The notes under the pieces: model-generated | The model's database searches: none | The model's input: the letters and a program-made list of their open reading frames with translations, nothing else | Told to the model about the DNA's origin: nothing | Shown here: in pieces, positions 7,957-16,986 of the stretch | Position numbering within the stretch: position 1 is the stretch's first letter | Layout: each line of letters begins with the position of its first letter | Made by a program: the position numbers and the translations under genes | From: Catenovulum sediminis | GTDB taxonomy: Bacteria; Pseudomonadota; Gammaproteobacteria; Enterobacterales; Alteromonadaceae | Length of the DNA stretch: 64,000 nucleotides | Direction: 5' to 3' (one strand) | NCBI RefSeq assembly: GCF_040270295.1 | Contig: NZ_JBELOE010000265.1

Positions 7957-8886
7957 TTAGAATTTATGTTCCATACCAACTGCTAAAGTCTGCACATCCA
8001 CTAGCGCTTTATCTTCATCCGCAAGCCATGCATAAAGCTTAGTGCTTTTACCTAATTTATAATCAACACCAATTGAAATAGTACTTAAATCACCTGCAAT
8101 CATTTCGTCTATTGTTTGGTACTGAATTTTAAACGTTGCAGCATCAAGCGCATAAGCTGCATTAACCACAAACCCACTTTCGTCTTCTGCACCTTCTGCT
8201 TTTTGGCGCTGTAAAATAGCACCCAGCTTAAAACTACCCAATTTAGTTTGCGCAACCAAACGCACCCTATCACCGCCCTTCACATTATTATCAAATGCCA
8301 AGGCTGCATAAACAGAACCCTTTTTAAATTTACTGTCACCATACATTAAAGCTGCTGACAAACCAGCACTATCCAACTGATCTTTATCGCTTTCTTCATG
8401 TGTTATATAAGTCGCACCAACAGTAAAATCACTAAATTTAGGCGAGATGTAAGTCACTGAATCGTTTGTTCGAACTTCACCACTAAATAAATGTTTAATA
8501 TCTCCATTGAAATCGTTAAATAAATCCACTTTACCTTGTGCAAGCTTAAGTGCAGTGTCCATCCGCCCCAAACGGACTTGACCAAAGCCCCCCTTTAAGC
8601 CGACGTATTGGTTACGTGCGGTAACATTTTTCTCTTTTGACTCATCTGCAAAATCAACACCAAATTCTGCTTGATAGATCGCTGACAATCCGTTATCTAA
8701 AGCTAACTCGCCTTTCACACCAAAACGAGAGGCATTACTTTTCAAATCAGTTGAAGTTTCCTGCGCATCAGCATACTGCAAGCTAATATTAGCTTTGCCA
8801 TATACAGTAAGCGGCTCAGACGAATGCGCTGTAAAGGCAGCACTCAATAACGCAATAGAAACTAACGGTTTTGTAACAGTAGACAT
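7957..8886 (-). CDS. Gram-negative porin, general diffusion type
   Basis: This 309-residue outer-membrane protein has a signal peptide ending near AHSS/EPL. Its mature start LTVYGKANISLQYAD is typical of trimeric Gram-negative porins, and it ends with a terminal Phe (VGMEHKF), the classic outer-membrane barrel sorting signal. The chain is rich in alternating beta strands, with RFGVKGELALDNGLSAIYQAEFGVDF and RNQYVGLKGGFGQVRLGRMD as conserved porin segments. I chose the ATG at 8886 rather than a longer frame start at 8967 because it begins directly at the signal peptide and has a purine-rich stretch before it. It lies between pstS and phoU on the same strand, which suggests a phosphate-starvation porin in the way of PhoE. 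That role is inference. Confidence 0.88.
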   Translation of the reverse strand: MSTVTKPLVSIALLSAAFTAHSSEPLTVYGKANISLQYADAQETSTDLKSNASRFGVKGELALDNGLSAIYQAEFGVDFADESKEKNVTARNQYVGLKGGFGQVRLGRMDTALKLAQGKVDLFNDFNGDIKHLFSGEVRTNDSVTYISPKFSDFTVGATYITHEESDKDQLDSAGLSAALMYGDSKFKKGSVYAALAFDNNVKGGDRVRLVAQTKLGSFKLGAILQRQKAEGAEDESGFVVNAAYALDAATFKIQYQTIDEMIAGDLSTISIGVDYKLGKSTKLYAWLADEDKALVDVQTLAVGMEHKF

Positions 8887-9135
8887 GGAAAAATTCCTAT
8901 AAATAGGTTGAATTACCTTTATTGAGCGTAATCTGTCAGCGCCAAATTTCAAGGTAAAACACAACAAGTTGTAATTTCAATTAAGGTATGGGGAACATTA
9001 TATGAATTTATTATTACACTTTTATTTCAACGTAAATATTTATGAAATAAAAATTTCATCAAAATGAAATCAACAAGAAATATTAGTGAGGTAGCAATAA
9101 AATAAACAAGAGATTTTAAATAGGGGGATTAATAA
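8887..9135. other. Intergenic region upstream of porin
   Basis: This AT-rich stretch between the porin start and the phoU terminator holds no gene. On the minus strand it has a weak series of TTTCAT-type heptamers in 11-bp phase at 9041-9069, a possible degenerate Pho box. The G of the CTGTCAT consensus is missing in each copy, so the match is doubtful. Confidence 0.3.
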
Positions 9136-9168
9136 GAAAAAAGCGCCAAAAACAGCTATTTCGGCGCT
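9136..9168 (-). terminator. pst-phoU operon terminator
   Basis: On the minus strand AGCGCC pairs with GGCGCT around a 15-nt loop, followed by a run of six T (complement of the A tract at 9137-9142). It lies 35 bp after the phoU stop. Confidence 0.7.
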
Positions 9169-9202
9169 CCACTAACCTGTTATATAGGATAAATGCAGTT
9201 TA

Positions 9203-9919
9203 TCAATTTCTAGAGGCCAAAACGGCTTCTATTTTATCTGACGCTGTATGTCTGACATCTTTGCCTTTGATTAAATAAATCACATGTTCACTGATATTTT
9301 GACACCTGTCTCCGATTCTCTCCAGCGAGCGAGTCGCCCACATCACATCCATAATTCGCGGAATCGCACGGGGGTCTTCCATCATGTAAGTCATCAACTG
9401 ACGTGTGATGGCCTCATAGGATTTATCGATCTTGCTGTCCATTTTATAGACTTCATACGCTGCGGCACTATCCATTCGAGCCAGCGAATCAAGCACAGCC
9501 TTAAACATGTTTAAAACTTGCTGTCCCATATGGTCTAAGTCAACCAAAAATTGGCGTTCGTCTTTTTTAAAGTGCTCTTGAGCTGCTTTAACCATACGAC
9601 AAGTTTCATCACCAATACGCTCAAGGTCCGCTATAATTTTTGCAATAGCTAAAATCATTCGCAGATCAACTGCCGCAGGTTGGCGCTTAGCAATAACTCG
9701 CGCGCACTCTTCGTCTATTAACAACTCGTAAGCATTGATACGTTCGTCTTCGGCAATAATTTTTTGTGCTAATTTTGAGTCAAAATTACTGATAGCATCC
9801 AGTGCTTGACTGATTTGCTGCTCGACAATACCGCCCATGTCTAACACATGGCTCAGCATATCTTCTAATTCTTTATTAAATTGGCCAGATATATGTTTAT
9901 CTATCTTTAAATCCATCAC
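9203..9919 (-). CDS. phoU: Phosphate signalling protein PhoU
   Basis: This 238-residue helical protein is PhoU, which links the Pst transporter to the PhoR kinase and keeps the regulon off when phosphate is plentiful. It contains two copies of the three-helix PhoU domain. The first has the metal-binding style ERINAYELLIDEECARVIAKRQPAAVDLRMI and then IADLERIGDETCRM; the second ends with ATRSLERIGDRCQNISEHVIYLIKGKDVRH. Length equals that of family members (E. coli 241). It is the last gene of pstC-pstA-pstB-phoU, 49 bp after pstB, and is followed by a terminator. Confidence 0.97.
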   Translation of the reverse strand: MMDLKIDKHISGQFNKELEDMLSHVLDMGGIVEQQISQALDAISNFDSKLAQKIIAEDERINAYELLIDEECARVIAKRQPAAVDLRMILAIAKIIADLERIGDETCRMVKAAQEHFKKDERQFLVDLDHMGQQVLNMFKAVLDSLARMDSAAAYEVYKMDSKIDKSYEAITRQLMTYMMEDPRAIPRIMDVMWATRSLERIGDRCQNISEHVIYLIKGKDVRHTASDKIEAVLASRN

Positions 9920-9968
9920 TTTACCCTTTTAAACCGCGCTATTTATTTATATTAAAGTCTAGTACAGA

Positions 9969-10790
9969 TTAGCCGTAACGACCGGTAATATAATCTTCGG
10001 TTTTCTTCTTGGTAGGTGTAGTAAATAACTGATTTGTGTCGGAATACTCAATCAATTCCCCCATAAACATAAACGCAGCATAATTTGAAACCCGCGCCGC
10101 TTGTTGCATATTGTGCGTTACAATAACCACGGTGTAGGTCTCTTTTAAATCATTTATTAACTCTTCAATGGTCAAAGTTGAAATAGGGTCCAACGCAGAA
10201 GTAGGTTCGTCCAACAATAACACTTTGGGTTCAATAGCGATTGCTCGCGCGATGACCAAACGTTGCTGCTGACCACCTGACAAACCAAATGCACTATCGT
10301 TTAACCGATCTTTGACTTCTTCCCAAAGCGCAGCTTTACGTAATGAAGTTTCTACTATTTCATCTAGACGACGTTTGTCATTTACACCTTGAATACGTAA
10401 CCCATATACTACATTTTCGTATATCGATTTAGGAAATGGGTTTGGTCTTTGAAAGACCATTCCAACATTTTGCCGTAGGCTGGCAACATCGACATCTTTG
10501 TCGTAAATATTTTTGCCTTCTAATAATATTTGTCCTTCCACCCGGCAAATATCTACCAAATCATTCATTCTGTTAATACAGCGCAATAAAGTAGATTTAC
10601 CGCAACCAGACGGTCCTATAAAAGCGGTTACTTTACCTTTGGGTATTTTCATATCAATGTTGTACAACGCCTGCTTTTTGCCGTAGTACAGGTTCAATTC
10701 TTTCATTTCTAACGCGGTTTGCTCTGGCGTTAATTCTAATGGAGAAATGGCGTTATTTATTTTTGCAACTTCAGGAGACAATGAAATCAT
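9969..10790 (-). CDS. pstB: Phosphate ABC transporter ATP-binding protein PstB
   Basis: This 273-residue cytoplasmic ATPase drives phosphate import by PstSCA. The Walker A motif GPSGCGKST is at about residues 58-66. The Q-loop region VFQRPNPFPKSIYENVVYG is a hallmark of PstB. The signature LSGGQQQR, the Walker B VLLLDEPTSALDP and the switch His in VIVTHNMQQAARVS follow in order. It has an extra N-terminal stretch of about 25 residues before the first strand compared with E. coli PstB (257). It lies 22 bp after pstA and 49 bp before phoU. Confidence 0.98.
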   Translation of the reverse strand: MISLSPEVAKINNAISPLELTPEQTALEMKELNLYYGKKQALYNIDMKIPKGKVTAFIGPSGCGKSTLLRCINRMNDLVDICRVEGQILLEGKNIYDKDVDVASLRQNVGMVFQRPNPFPKSIYENVVYGLRIQGVNDKRRLDEIVETSLRKAALWEEVKDRLNDSAFGLSGGQQQRLVIARAIAIEPKVLLLDEPTSALDPISTLTIEELINDLKETYTVVIVTHNMQQAARVSNYAAFMFMGELIEYSDTNQLFTTPTKKKTEDYITGRYG

Positions 10791-10812
10791 CTGTCATAAA
10801 CCTTTTTAACTA

Positions 10813-12450
10813 TTAATGTTCAAGCGACTTATATTTTTCGCGTAAATGGTTACGAATGCCGATGGCTGTAATATTTAATGCAATAATTACAGTGACCAAT
10901 AAAAATGCAGTCGCATATACGAGCGGACGAGCCGCTTCAACATTTGGACTTTGGAAACCAACATCATATATGTGGAAACCCAAGTGCATAAATTTTCTAT
11001 CTACGTGGACAAACGGAAAGTTGCCATCAATAGGTAATGTAGGTGCCATCTTAACCACACCAACAAGCATTAAAGGTGCTACTTCACCTGCCGCACGTGC
11101 AACAGCTAATATTAAACCTGTCATAATGGCAGGGCTTGCCATTGGAATGATAATACGCCATAAAGTTTCGGCTTTAGTAGCACCTAACGCTAAACTACCC
11201 TGACGCAGTGAACTTGGAATACGTGACATCCCTTCTTCGGTTGAAACAATAACCACGGGTAATGTTAAAATCGCTAGGGTTAACGCGGACCAAATCACAC
11301 CGGGTGTACCAAATGTTGGGTTTGGCAGCGCTTCGGGGTAAAACAATTGGTCAATACTGCCACCTGCCATATAGACGAAAAAGCCTAAACCGAACACGCC
11401 ATAAACAATCGACGGTACACCCGCCAAGTTAATCACGGCGATGCGAATGACTTTAGTCACTGCATTTTTAGCGGCATATTCATGCAAATAGATGGCTGCG
11501 ATAACGCCAAATGGTGTCACGATAACCGCCATCAGCATGACCATAAAGACAGTACCAAAAATTGCAGGGAACACCCCACCTTCGGTATTAGCTTCGCGCG
11601 GGTCATCCGTTACAAACTTACCTAACTGAACAAAAAAGCGACCGGTTTTATCCAGTGTACTCATATCATTTGGAAAATGGACATCCAATACATCGGCAAT
11701 GCGCAGCGTAACCAATTTATCGCGCATATCACGCACAACAACCTCATCTCGATCCAGTGCTTTTCTTAATTGAAATAGCTCTTTTTCATAAACAGAGTAT
11801 TGTTCCTTTAGCTGCTCTTTTTCTGCTTCAAACTGGGCGATGATTTCCGCCGTCAATTCACCTTTTAGCTCTAAACTTTTTTGCTCTAAGCGAATACGCT
11901 CTAAACGGTAATTGATTGAACCTATTTCACCATTTTGCAAGTCAACTGCTTTGTCTGCCAGATCAACAGCACGTTCAATTAAAACGGTCAACTGCTCATT
12001 ATCAACCGGCTGACCATCTTTAATGACTTGCTCAACAAAGCCATAAAAATTACCGTTGCGTGAACGTTCAAATACCGCGATACCGGGTTTCTTTTCGGTT
12101 GCATTTATGTCTGTTTGCAAAATCCAACGAAAATCTAAATCAACATATTCCCGATTACCGGTTTTTACCAAAATCCGTTCAACCGTTTCGCCTTGATGAC
12201 CTTTTAAATCAACGCCCATATTGAGCAGTCGTTTACTAGGTACCTGTTCACGGTCATATATTTCACCGATAACAACTTGTTGGGTATCCCCTTGGCGGAC
12301 ATCGAATTGATAGATATCAGCTGGCCAAAAATAACTTAACCCGCGCCATGCAATCATGGCCAACAAGCCAATTACCGAGATTAAACTTATACTTACAGCC
12401 CCAGCGGTCATCCAAATCCACGGGGAGCCTGATTTAAACCAATCTTTCAT
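10813..12450 (-). CDS. pstA: Phosphate ABC transporter permease PstA, long form
   Basis: This 545-residue inner-membrane permease is about twice the size of E. coli PstA (296). A first membrane segment (about residues 13-33) is followed by an insert of about 230 residues, probably periplasmic. The insert includes a charged coiled-coil stretch at roughly 180-240. The conserved permease domain occupies residues 295-545, with GVIAAIYLHEYA, LAGVPSIVYGVFGLG, and the EAA loop ALGATKAETLWRIIIPMASPAI that contacts PstB. Such long PstA forms are typical of Vibrio and Alteromonas relatives. It lies 18 bp after pstC, and its partner PstC is likewise enlarged. Confidence 0.95.
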   Translation of the reverse strand: MKDWFKSGSPWIWMTAGAVSISLISVIGLLAMIAWRGLSYFWPADIYQFDVRQGDTQQVVIGEIYDREQVPSKRLLNMGVDLKGHQGETVERILVKTGNREYVDLDFRWILQTDINATEKKPGIAVFERSRNGNFYGFVEQVIKDGQPVDNEQLTVLIERAVDLADKAVDLQNGEIGSINYRLERIRLEQKSLELKGELTAEIIAQFEAEKEQLKEQYSVYEKELFQLRKALDRDEVVVRDMRDKLVTLRIADVLDVHFPNDMSTLDKTGRFFVQLGKFVTDDPREANTEGGVFPAIFGTVFMVMLMAVIVTPFGVIAAIYLHEYAAKNAVTKVIRIAVINLAGVPSIVYGVFGLGFFVYMAGGSIDQLFYPEALPNPTFGTPGVIWSALTLAILTLPVVIVSTEEGMSRIPSSLRQGSLALGATKAETLWRIIIPMASPAIMTGLILAVARAAGEVAPLMLVGVVKMAPTLPIDGNFPFVHVDRKFMHLGFHIYDVGFQSPNVEAARPLVYATAFLLVTVIIALNITAIGIRNHLREKYKSLEH

Positions 12451-12467
12451 TAAAATTATCCCGCCGT

Positions 12468-14708
12468 TTATAGTGAGCTATATTTGTCGCGTAATCGCTG
12501 GCGAACAAATTCTGCAATCGTGTTAAAAATAAAGGTGAAGATAAACAATACAAACGCTGCCAAAAACAAAATGCGATAGTGTGTACTGCCTACTTCAGAC
12601 TCTGGCATTTCCACTGCAATATTTGCAGATAAGGTGCGCATGCCTTGAAAGACAGACCAATCCATAATTGGCGTATTGCCGGTTGCCATTAACACAATCA
12701 TGGTTTCACCAACAGCACGCCCAAGCCCCATCATCACAGCCGAGAAAATACCTGGGCTCGCTGTTAACAACACAACCCTAACTAAGGTCTGCCATTGGCT
12801 TGCACCGAGCGCGAGAGAACCGTGCGACAAATGTTTGGGTACTGAAAAAACAGCATCTTCAGCTATTGAAAATATAGTTGGAATCACGGCAAACCCCATT
12901 GCAATACCAACCACTAGTGAGTTCCGCTGGTCAAATGAAATACCTAGCTCATCAGTGATATATAAACGTACATCACCATCAAAGAAAATATCGTTCAGCC
13001 ATGGACTCAGCTCAATCAGACTATAACCAACCAATATGATAACGGGCACAAGCAGCAATGAATCCATGCCTTGAGGTAATCGGTTTAGTAAAGGCTTAGG
13101 TAAGTTATGCCACATAAAAGCAAACGCGATAATACATATAGGCAGTAAGATAATTAAAATGGCAATTGCCGCTAAATGCTCTTCGATCAATGGCGCTAGC
13201 CAAAGGCCGGCTAAAAAGCCCAAAATAACAGTCGGCAATGCTTCCATAATTTCAACGGTTGGTTTGACCACTGTACGAATCTTTGCAGGCATAAAATACG
13301 CAGTGTATATTGCGGCCGCCAAAGCAATGGGTACAGAAAACAGCATCGCATAAAACGCCGCTTTGATGGTCCCGAAGGTAATCGGCACCAAGCTGAATTT
13401 AGGCTCAAAATCGTCCGAAGCCGAAGTGGATTGCCATACATAGTCTGGCTCTGAATAACCTTCATACCAGGTTTCTTGCCACAATGCAGACCAAGTGACC
13501 TCAGGGTGTTCATTTTCTACATCAAATAGTTCCAATCCCTGCTGAGTTTGCACTAAGTATGCATCGGCTCTTGGCGACGAAGCCATTTTTTCAATTTTTT
13601 GATCTAAAATTTGATCTTCATATAAGCTGGCGTTGCTGGTGGTAAAATATATGTCGATAAAACCAGTTGATGAAGTGACTGCAAAACTACGTCTAAAAAA
13701 TTCGGGGTAAATTCCTTGTATGTCCTTATTTGAGTTTTGAAAACTTCGGATTTTGGTAAATTCACGACCGGTTTCACTATTTACTTCAAACCACTGACAA
13801 ATCTTACCACTGTCATCCGCTATAATGATTGAACTTGCACCTGCCAACAAACTGCTGGCAGTAATTTTTCGATCATGCGGAACCACTCGAGTTTTAGAAA
13901 CCAGTTTGATTTTGTTAGCAAAACGAATGTTAAATACATATAACTCACCATTTTGCAGTAACAACGCGCGCGACAAATCAGCAGTAACATGAATATCATC
14001 TACTTTACCGCTGATAATAGGTAACTCGATCGTTTCTTGATACCACTCTGTTTCATCTGTCATGAAATTGAGCTCACCCCGTAAACTGGTAAACTTAACT
14101 GCGGAACTCTCTTTGGTTTGATAGACCAATGCAGCTCGGTCTGCCTCAGGAGTCACGGCAAATGCCATTTTCTCAATCGCACGAGTATTGCTGACCTCAA
14201 TCCCATCTTGACCAAATGGATAACTGATTTTTGGCGTAATTTGCCGTCGGTTGTTGGCAAAACCTACCTTAAATTGGGGTTTTACGATAACGATCTTGTT
14301 GTCATCATAGGCAAACGCATATTGTTTTAGATGCGGCATACTAGCCGCAAAAGCACTATAAGGTTTGCCGTTTCGGATGACATAAGATTTGATCAAATCT
14401 GTCTTATTTGGGCCGTACAGTTGATAATACTCAAGTGCAGGCTGACTGGTAAATCGATACGCAGTTTCAACATGATCGTCAGTCCCGAGTGCCAATGTCT
14501 GGAATTTATCTTCCAGCACTATCGACAACTTAGGCTCTACTGTAACGCCGTCAAATATAGGTTTAACAACATACAGCAGATAGAAAAAGATCATAAGCAA
14601 AGCAACCAAAACCATAATGCCGCCCGTTGCGACACCATATTTAGCCAATTGGTCTTTCAGCTTACGAATTGTATTCGGCTTGTTTGATAGTGTATTAGAT
14701 TGATGCAT
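12468..14708 (-). CDS. pstC: Phosphate ABC transporter permease PstC, long form
   Basis: This 746-residue inner-membrane permease is far longer than E. coli PstC (319). One N-terminal membrane helix (about residues 31-50) is followed by about 390 residues of predicted beta-rich periplasmic domain. This domain has repeated segments such as ADRAALVYQTK, SRALLLQNGELYVFN and ASSIIIADDSGKICQW that look like propeller blades. The C-terminal permease domain (about 445-746) has FSVPIALAAAIYTAYF, EALPTVILGFLAGLWLAP, and the EAA-type loop GALALG-like SLALGASQWQTLVRVVLLTASPGIF. The periplasmic domain is unassigned. As first gene of the pst operon it follows a Pho box. Confidence 0.95.
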   Translation of the reverse strand: MHQSNTLSNKPNTIRKLKDQLAKYGVATGGIMVLVALLMIFFYLLYVVKPIFDGVTVEPKLSIVLEDKFQTLALGTDDHVETAYRFTSQPALEYYQLYGPNKTDLIKSYVIRNGKPYSAFAASMPHLKQYAFAYDDNKIVIVKPQFKVGFANNRRQITPKISYPFGQDGIEVSNTRAIEKMAFAVTPEADRAALVYQTKESSAVKFTSLRGELNFMTDETEWYQETIELPIISGKVDDIHVTADLSRALLLQNGELYVFNIRFANKIKLVSKTRVVPHDRKITASSLLAGASSIIIADDSGKICQWFEVNSETGREFTKIRSFQNSNKDIQGIYPEFFRRSFAVTSSTGFIDIYFTTSNASLYEDQILDQKIEKMASSPRADAYLVQTQQGLELFDVENEHPEVTWSALWQETWYEGYSEPDYVWQSTSASDDFEPKFSLVPITFGTIKAAFYAMLFSVPIALAAAIYTAYFMPAKIRTVVKPTVEIMEALPTVILGFLAGLWLAPLIEEHLAAIAILIILLPICIIAFAFMWHNLPKPLLNRLPQGMDSLLLVPVIILVGYSLIELSPWLNDIFFDGDVRLYITDELGISFDQRNSLVVGIAMGFAVIPTIFSIAEDAVFSVPKHLSHGSLALGASQWQTLVRVVLLTASPGIFSAVMMGLGRAVGETMIVLMATGNTPIMDWSVFQGMRTLSANIAVEMPESEVGSTHYRILFLAAFVLFIFTFIFNTIAEFVRQRLRDKYSSL

Positions 14709-14743
14709 GAAACGTCTTTATCTGGTTAATCTGCGCGAAGTAT

Positions 14744-14781
14744 ATGATACTTTTATGACACTTGTGTTACAGAGATGACAT
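14744..14781 (-). promoter_or_regulatory. Pho boxes upstream of pstC
   Basis: On the minus strand CTGTAAC (14766-14772), GTGTCAT (14755-14761) and GTATCAT (14744-14750) follow in exact 11-bp phase. A further ATGTCAT (14775-14781) lies 9 bp out of register upstream. They lie 36-73 bp before the pstC start and match the PhoB site layout seen at pstS. Confidence 0.75.
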
Positions 14782-14844
14782 AAAAGTCCGATTTTAAAGT
14801 GTACTTTTAGTACAATACAGACACAAAATACAGCTAAACGCTAG

Positions 14845-14881
14845 AAAAAACAAAGGCTCCCGAAGAAGCCTTTGTTTTTTT
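14845..14881 (-). terminator. Bidirectional terminator downstream of pit
   Basis: AACAAAGGCT pairs with AAGCCTTTGTT around a short loop, with A and T tracts on both flanks. It ends the DUF47-pit transcript just after the pit stop codon. Confidence 0.85.
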
Positions 14882-14905
14882 CTAATTATGAAAAAAATAT
14901 GACAA

Positions 14906-16183
14906 CTAGAGCAATATTGCCGTCAAAATCAGGTATGAAATAATCGCTAAACCCGCACCGGCCGGTAAAGTGACGACCCATGAAATAACAATATTTCTTA
15001 CAACCCCCAAATTAAGAGCCGCAATACCGCGTGCCAAACCAACACCGAGTACCGCACCAACCAATGTTTGCGTAGTTGAAATAGGTAAGCCTGTGCCTGA
15101 AGCGATAACGACTGTACTGGCAGCGGCAAGTTCAGCTGCAAAGCCACGGCTAGGTGTTAAATGTGTAATACCTTTACCGATAGTCGCCATAACTCGTTGA
15201 CCAAATAGCGCAAGACCACAAACAATACCAAATGCCCCCAGTGGTAATATCCACCAGGCTAGTACAGATTTAGCACCAATCTCACCGTCATTTTGAATAA
15301 CACTGACAACCGCGGCAAGTGGCCCAATTGCGTTAGCAACATCATTAGAGCCATGAGCAAATGCCATCGCACATGCCGTTACTATCATTAATACAGCGAA
15401 GATTTTTTCAACATTATTAAACTGCATCGATTTATCAGCTTCCGCATCTATATCTAATCGTGCAATAAAAAAACGGCCTATAATGGCAACAACAAGACCA
15501 ATTAAAGCAGCATATAAATAAGCTTCTGTGGTGCTGAGACTCATTGAAAAATCAGCAAATACGTGTTTTAAGCCTTTTTTAATCGTGACCAACGACAATA
15601 CAAATCCAGCCAGTGCCATATAAACAGGTACATAACGTTTTGCATATTTTATCGGGTTGTCGGTATCAAAAATAAACCGCTGAGCGCTCATGAAAATGAT
15701 GTACGCCAGGACACCGGACAATAACGGTGTAACAATCCAGCTGCCGACAATGCCGGAAACCTTTGTCCAGCTCACCGCATCAGAACCAACACTAACAATC
15801 GCAAAACCAATAATCGCACCGACAATAGAGTGTGTTGTTGAGACTGGCCAGCCCATATAAGATGCAACAGCCAACCATGTACCCGCGGCAATTAAAGATG
15901 AGATCATGCCAATTACAAATAGTTCAGGCACATCCATAAAAGGCCCGGAATCAATGATCCCTTTACGAATTGTAGAAGTTACTTCACCGCCAGCTAAATA
16001 TGCACCGGCAAACTCAAATATCATCGCAATGATAATAGCTTGTTTTATGGTAAGTGCTTTGGACCCAACGGAGGTCCCCATCGCATTTGCGACGTCATTG
16101 GCGCCAATGCCCCACGCCATAATAAAACCAACGATGCCAGCTAAAACAACCAGCATCAAACCATAAGTTTGTAATATATCCAT
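14906..16183 (-). CDS. Inorganic phosphate transporter, Pit family
   Basis: This 425-residue inner-membrane protein belongs to the PiT family (PF01384), which takes up phosphate by a low-affinity cation- or metal-coupled symport. The family's internal duplication is plain: the first half has WGIGANDVANAMGTSVGSKAL and the second has AFAHGSNDVANAIGPLAAVVS. About ten to twelve membrane spans are visible. Its length matches the shorter bacterial and archaeal PiT proteins, rather than E. coli PitA (499). It lies 14 bp after a DUF47 gene. This DUF47-pit pairing is common and the DUF47 protein is thought to control transport. It sits next to the pst operon, so low- and high-affinity uptake share one locus. 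Confidence 0.93.
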   Translation of the reverse strand: MDILQTYGLMLVVLAGIVGFIMAWGIGANDVANAMGTSVGSKALTIKQAIIIAMIFEFAGAYLAGGEVTSTIRKGIIDSGPFMDVPELFVIGMISSLIAAGTWLAVASYMGWPVSTTHSIVGAIIGFAIVSVGSDAVSWTKVSGIVGSWIVTPLLSGVLAYIIFMSAQRFIFDTDNPIKYAKRYVPVYMALAGFVLSLVTIKKGLKHVFADFSMSLSTTEAYLYAALIGLVVAIIGRFFIARLDIDAEADKSMQFNNVEKIFAVLMIVTACAMAFAHGSNDVANAIGPLAAVVSVIQNDGEIGAKSVLAWWILPLGAFGIVCGLALFGQRVMATIGKGITHLTPSRGFAAELAAASTVVIASGTGLPISTTQTLVGAVLGVGLARGIAALNLGVVRNIVISWVVTLPAGAGLAIISYLILTAILL

Positions 16184-16197
16184 TGTAAGTCCCGAGT

Positions 16198-16875
16198 TTA
16201 TCTCGCTAATAATAGTTCTAATCGACCGCCAACAGATTCAGCTCTATCTGCCAAATCGCCAACCCATTCAATAACATCGTACAAGAAAATTGCATCAATA
16301 GGACTCAATTCAGACTCATGCGCCTTAACTGATAATCTAAGTGATATTTGCATCTTGTCAGTATCTTCTTCTATGATCTCGACTTCAGAAATGATTTTTT
16401 CGACCAAATCAACTTCTCGCCCTCTAAATCCAGTTTCCAAAAGTTCATCTAATTCATTAATCGCTTTGGTCGCGAGTGCGACAGCATCAATACAGCGCTT
16501 TAAATACGTCATAAACGCTTCTTGCAAAGAGCCCGGTATCGGGAGTTCACGACCGATAACACGCCCGGCAATATCTTTTGCTTTATTTGCAATTTTATCT
16601 TGCTGCACTAACAAATTGAGTAAGTCGGTGCGCTCTACCGGTAAAAATAAGCCTTTGGGCAATTGAATCCGCAAATCTCTTTTTAGTTTGTCTGCGTCTT
16701 TTTCATATTGTGAGATCTGTTGTCTAAGCTCCTCCGCCTTTGCCCAATCTGATTCAAATACGGCTTCAAAAAAGCTTGGCAGTATTGAGCTTGCTTTATA
16801 AACAATGTCAATATGTGTTTCTAAAGCTTTAAACGGCGATTTTCCGAACACGCCTAAAAAAGAATTTGATGTCAT
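16198..16875 (-). CDS. DUF47 (TIGR00153) PhoU-like protein, Pit partner
   Basis: This 225-residue all-helical cytoplasmic protein belongs to the DUF47 group, distant relatives of PhoU. The start MTSNSFLGVFGKSPFKALETHI is typical of the TIGR00153 family. Further family segments are RQQISQYEKDADKLKRDLR, LPVERTDLLNLLVQQDKIANKAKDIAG and VIEWVGDLADRAESVGGRLELLLAR at the C terminus. Members are co-transcribed with pit transporters and probably regulate them. In this window it is the first gene of the two-gene unit. No Pho box was found in its 111-bp upstream gap, so it may be expressed independently of PhoB. Confidence 0.9.
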   Translation of the reverse strand: MTSNSFLGVFGKSPFKALETHIDIVYKASSILPSFFEAVFESDWAKAEELRQQISQYEKDADKLKRDLRIQLPKGLFLPVERTDLLNLLVQQDKIANKAKDIAGRVIGRELPIPGSLQEAFMTYLKRCIDAVALATKAINELDELLETGFRGREVDLVEKIISEVEIIEEDTDKMQISLRLSVKAHESELSPIDAIFLYDVIEWVGDLADRAESVGGRLELLLAR

Positions 16876-16986
16876 AATTCAACCTATCGTTAATGAGTTG
16901 TGCATGCGGCGCAGAATTCTACACTAATTAGTTAGCAGGTTTGCAATCTAATCGATAAAAAATTCCAAGTTTTTTGTAGTTACCTC

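Noticed and set aside
10856..11203. Long antisense frame opposite pstA
   Set aside because: It mirrors the coding bias of pstA on the other strand, shows no ribosome site and no protein motif.
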